64,000 nt of DNA from Bacillus gaemokensis. GTDB taxonomy: Bacteria; Bacillota; Bacilli; Bacillales; Bacillaceae_G. The stretch spans positions 31,866 to 95,865 of the forward strand of contig NZ_LTAQ01000070.1 in the NCBI RefSeq assembly GCF_001590835.1. The letters are read 5' to 3'. The notes beneath the pieces were generated by a model, which was not told the DNA's origin, did not search any database, and saw only the letters and a program-made list of their open reading frames with translations. A program made the translations under genes and the position numbers. Numbering within the stretch: position 1 is the first letter of the stretch; each line of letters opens with the position of its first letter. Shown here piece after piece: positions 62,181 through 64,000 of this stretch.

Positions 62181-63869
62181 ATGATGCAGCAAGCAATGAC
62201 TATCAATATTAGTAATTTAGATGAACTAACACAAGAATTGGATGTACTATTGAACGTACCGGTATCTTCTAATCAAGAACTTGAAAATTGGTTAATACAA
62301 CAATCACAGACTTTAAATTCTATCACTGAGCAACTGATGCAACATTATATTGCCTTTCAACGAAATACGAATGATATAGAGGCAAAAGAAATTTTTGACT
62401 TTACGCAAAAACAAGTGCAACCTATATTAAAACGTTATAAAAATCTACTTGACGAAAAATATTATGAGTCACCCTACCGTTCACAGTTAGATCCTTCTCA
62501 ATTTGGATTTTTAGATAAAAAAATTAAAAATACTAGAGAACTCTTTAGTGAAGAAAATATTAGTTTAGAAATTACAGAAGATGAGTTAATAACAAGATAT
62601 TTTGAGATTACAGGGAACCTAACTGTTATGTGGGATGGTGAAGAAATAAGCCCTTTTGAATTAAGAAGATATTTACAAGATCCCGATCGAAACATTCGTC
62701 AAAAAGCAATGACTGCTATCTCTGAAAAGTTTTTATCCGTAGAGGATAAAATTCAAGAAATCTTAAATCAATTAATTACACTCCGGACAAAAAAGGCTCG
62801 GAACATTGGTGTGACAAATTACCGCGACTACATGTTTAAAAAATATGAGCGCTTTGATTATACAGCAGAGCACTGTACTGAATTCGCTGAATCTATTCGT
62901 AAATACGTTGTACCACTTCAAGAAAAGATGCATAGGAAATTACAGAAGAAGCTTCATTTGGATACTTTACGTTCATGGGATATACATGCCGTTCCTGCAG
63001 ATTATAAACCTTTACAACCTGTAAAAAATGAAAAGGAATTAATAGAAAAAAGTAAAACTATTTTTACAGACATCGATTCAAGTTTTACAGCTCTTCTAGA
63101 GAAAATGCAGAATTACTTAGATTTAGACAGCAGAAAAGGAAAAGCACCAGGTGGATTCTGTGAGTACTTGCCCGCATCTAAACTATCATTTATTTTTATG
63201 AATTTAACAAAAACACAAGCTGACGTTGTTGTTTTCTTACATGAAATGGGCCACTGTATTCATCATGATTTAATGAAAGATGTTTCCATACATCAATATC
63301 AACATTTACCAATGGAGACTGCTGAATTAGCAAGCATGACAATGGAACTATTTACAATGGATAACTGGAATGCTTTTTATAAAAATAAAGAGGATTTCAA
63401 ACAAGCTAAACAAGATCAATTAACACAAATTGTAGAGTTTTTGCCATTTACACTTATCATTGATCAATTCCAACACTGGTTGTATGAGAATCCAAATCAT
63501 ACTGCTGAGGAACGAAATACTAAGTTTTTAGAGCTTTCTACAATATATAATTCAAGTGTGGTAAATAAAGATGGATATGAACACTGGATAGCCGCAGAAT
63601 GGTTGTCTGTCCTTCATATTTTTGAAGTACCTTTCTATTATATTGAGTATGCAATTGCACAAATTGGTGCCTTGCAAATGTATAAACAATATAAAGAAAA
63701 TCCAAAACAAACATTACAAAACTATAAAAAAGCTTTATCCTTAGGAGCTTCTAAATCTGTAAAAGAAATATACGAAGCTGCCGGAATTCAGTTTGATTTT
63801 TCTAGTGAAACAATAAGAGATTTGATGTATTTTGTTGAAGAGGAATTAGAATTACTAGAGAATTTATAA
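62181..63869 (+). CDS. pepF: M3 family oligoendopeptidase (PepF type)
   Basis: 562 residues; ATG 62181 or, with better spacing to GGGGGC, ATG 62184. Thimet-oligopeptidase fold: a helical N-lobe and the zinc site FLHEMGHCIHHDL (His354, Glu355, His358) with third ligand Glu382 in METAELASMTMEL, plus conserved Tyr/His near YNSSVVNKDGYEHW. It cleaves short peptides in the cytoplasm. Some Bacillus PepF proteins modulate sporulation by degrading signalling peptides; that role is only a possibility here. Single gene. Confidence 0.88.
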   Translation: MMQQAMTINISNLDELTQELDVLLNVPVSSNQELENWLIQQSQTLNSITEQLMQHYIAFQRNTNDIEAKEIFDFTQKQVQPILKRYKNLLDEKYYESPYRSQLDPSQFGFLDKKIKNTRELFSEENISLEITEDELITRYFEITGNLTVMWDGEEISPFELRRYLQDPDRNIRQKAMTAISEKFLSVEDKIQEILNQLITLRTKKARNIGVTNYRDYMFKKYERFDYTAEHCTEFAESIRKYVVPLQEKMHRKLQKKLHLDTLRSWDIHAVPADYKPLQPVKNEKELIEKSKTIFTDIDSSFTALLEKMQNYLDLDSRKGKAPGGFCEYLPASKLSFIFMNLTKTQADVVVFLHEMGHCIHHDLMKDVSIHQYQHLPMETAELASMTMELFTMDNWNAFYKNKEDFKQAKQDQLTQIVEFLPFTLIIDQFQHWLYENPNHTAEERNTKFLELSTIYNSSVVNKDGYEHWIAAEWLSVLHIFEVPFYYIEYAIAQIGALQMYKQYKENPKQTLQNYKKALSLGASKSVKEIYEAAGIQFDFSSETIRDLMYFVEEELELLENL

Positions 63870-63968
63870 GTAAATAATAATGAATTACGTCTACTAAATA
63901 AAAGAATCCATTTTGATTAATCTTGAACAGCTCCCTGTCAAGTAGACAGTGGAAATAATAAAAATACT

Positions 63969-64000
63969 TTAAGCGGCTTGAACCCTGTATTCCAATGGGC
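63969..64000 (-). mobile_element. 3' tip of an IS3-family transposase gene (runs off the window)
   Basis: On the minus strand the last codons read PLEYRVQAA then TAA (63969-63971), the usual end of IS3-family OrfB transposases (S-P-x-E-Y-R). The adjoining 63925-63968, with GCTCCCTGTCAAGTAGACAG, looks like the terminal sequence of such elements. Only 32 bases of coding sequence are present. Confidence 0.5.

Overview
The window is AT-rich chromosomal DNA from a low-GC Gram-positive spore former, almost certainly a member of the Bacillus cereus group (cereus/thuringiensis type). The evidence is strong AAGGAGG ribosome sites with frequent TTG/GTG starts, a heterocycloanthracin-type CxxC bacteriocin precursor, a Rap-Phr signalling pair, MocR-EamA pairs, an SLH-domain secreted serine hydrolase, an orphan SecY, a Cys-His-Glu arylamine N-acetyltransferase and a spore-surface polysaccharide (sps-like) operon. 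I saw no rRNA, tRNA, CRISPR array or intact prophage.

Region 1 (1-24 kb) is a patchwork of small accessory genes: hydrolases, GNAT acetyltransferases, phosphotransferases, a divergent MocR/EamA pair, the bacteriocin precursor (6.8 kb), an OFA-type MFS transporter, the SLH serine hydrolase (10.2-12.2 kb), rap-phr (13.2-14.4 kb), a secreted erythromycin-esterase-fold protein, a patatin and a PH-domain protein. It contains many decayed genes: a frameshifted DUF4269 gene, an EEP nuclease fragment, a serine hydrolase with an internal deletion, a GNAT remnant, a LAGLIDADG endonuclease with one nonsense codon, and an enterochelin-esterase-like gene that has lost its nucleophile.

Region 2 (23-43 kb) carries bstA, an FAD oxidoreductase, uppP, a GIY-YIG protein, a DadA-like oxidase, YdeI, an aromatic-hydroxylase-type monooxygenase behind a 26-bp palindrome, the unusual NAT, a nucleosidase pseudogene, an orphan secY, the second MocR/EamA pair and a PAP2 phosphatase. 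Region 3 (43-49 kb) has an interrupted Cys-rich C1q-like gene, an SDR, and the third MocR, separated from its likely EamA partner by a GNAT gene.

Region 4 (49.7-62.1 kb) is the most coherent system. A nine-gene minus-strand operon runs spsA, spsB-like, a CapD/PseB-like dehydratase, an SDR epimerase, spsC (PseC-like), spsF (SAF domain fused to a cytidylyltransferase), spsG (PseG-like), spsD (PseH-like), spsE (PseI-like). These genes could together make a CMP-activated nonulosonic acid (pseudaminic- or legionaminic-type) and transfer it. It is flanked on the plus strand by a small Cys-containing protein plus a CgeB-like glycosyltransferase on one side, and on the other by an SpsA paralogue with three new-looking C-terminal repeats. 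Candidate SigK promoters precede both flanks' first genes. A solo IS200/IS605-type end sits inside the operon. The window ends with an M3 oligoendopeptidase and the 3' tip of an IS3-family transposase.
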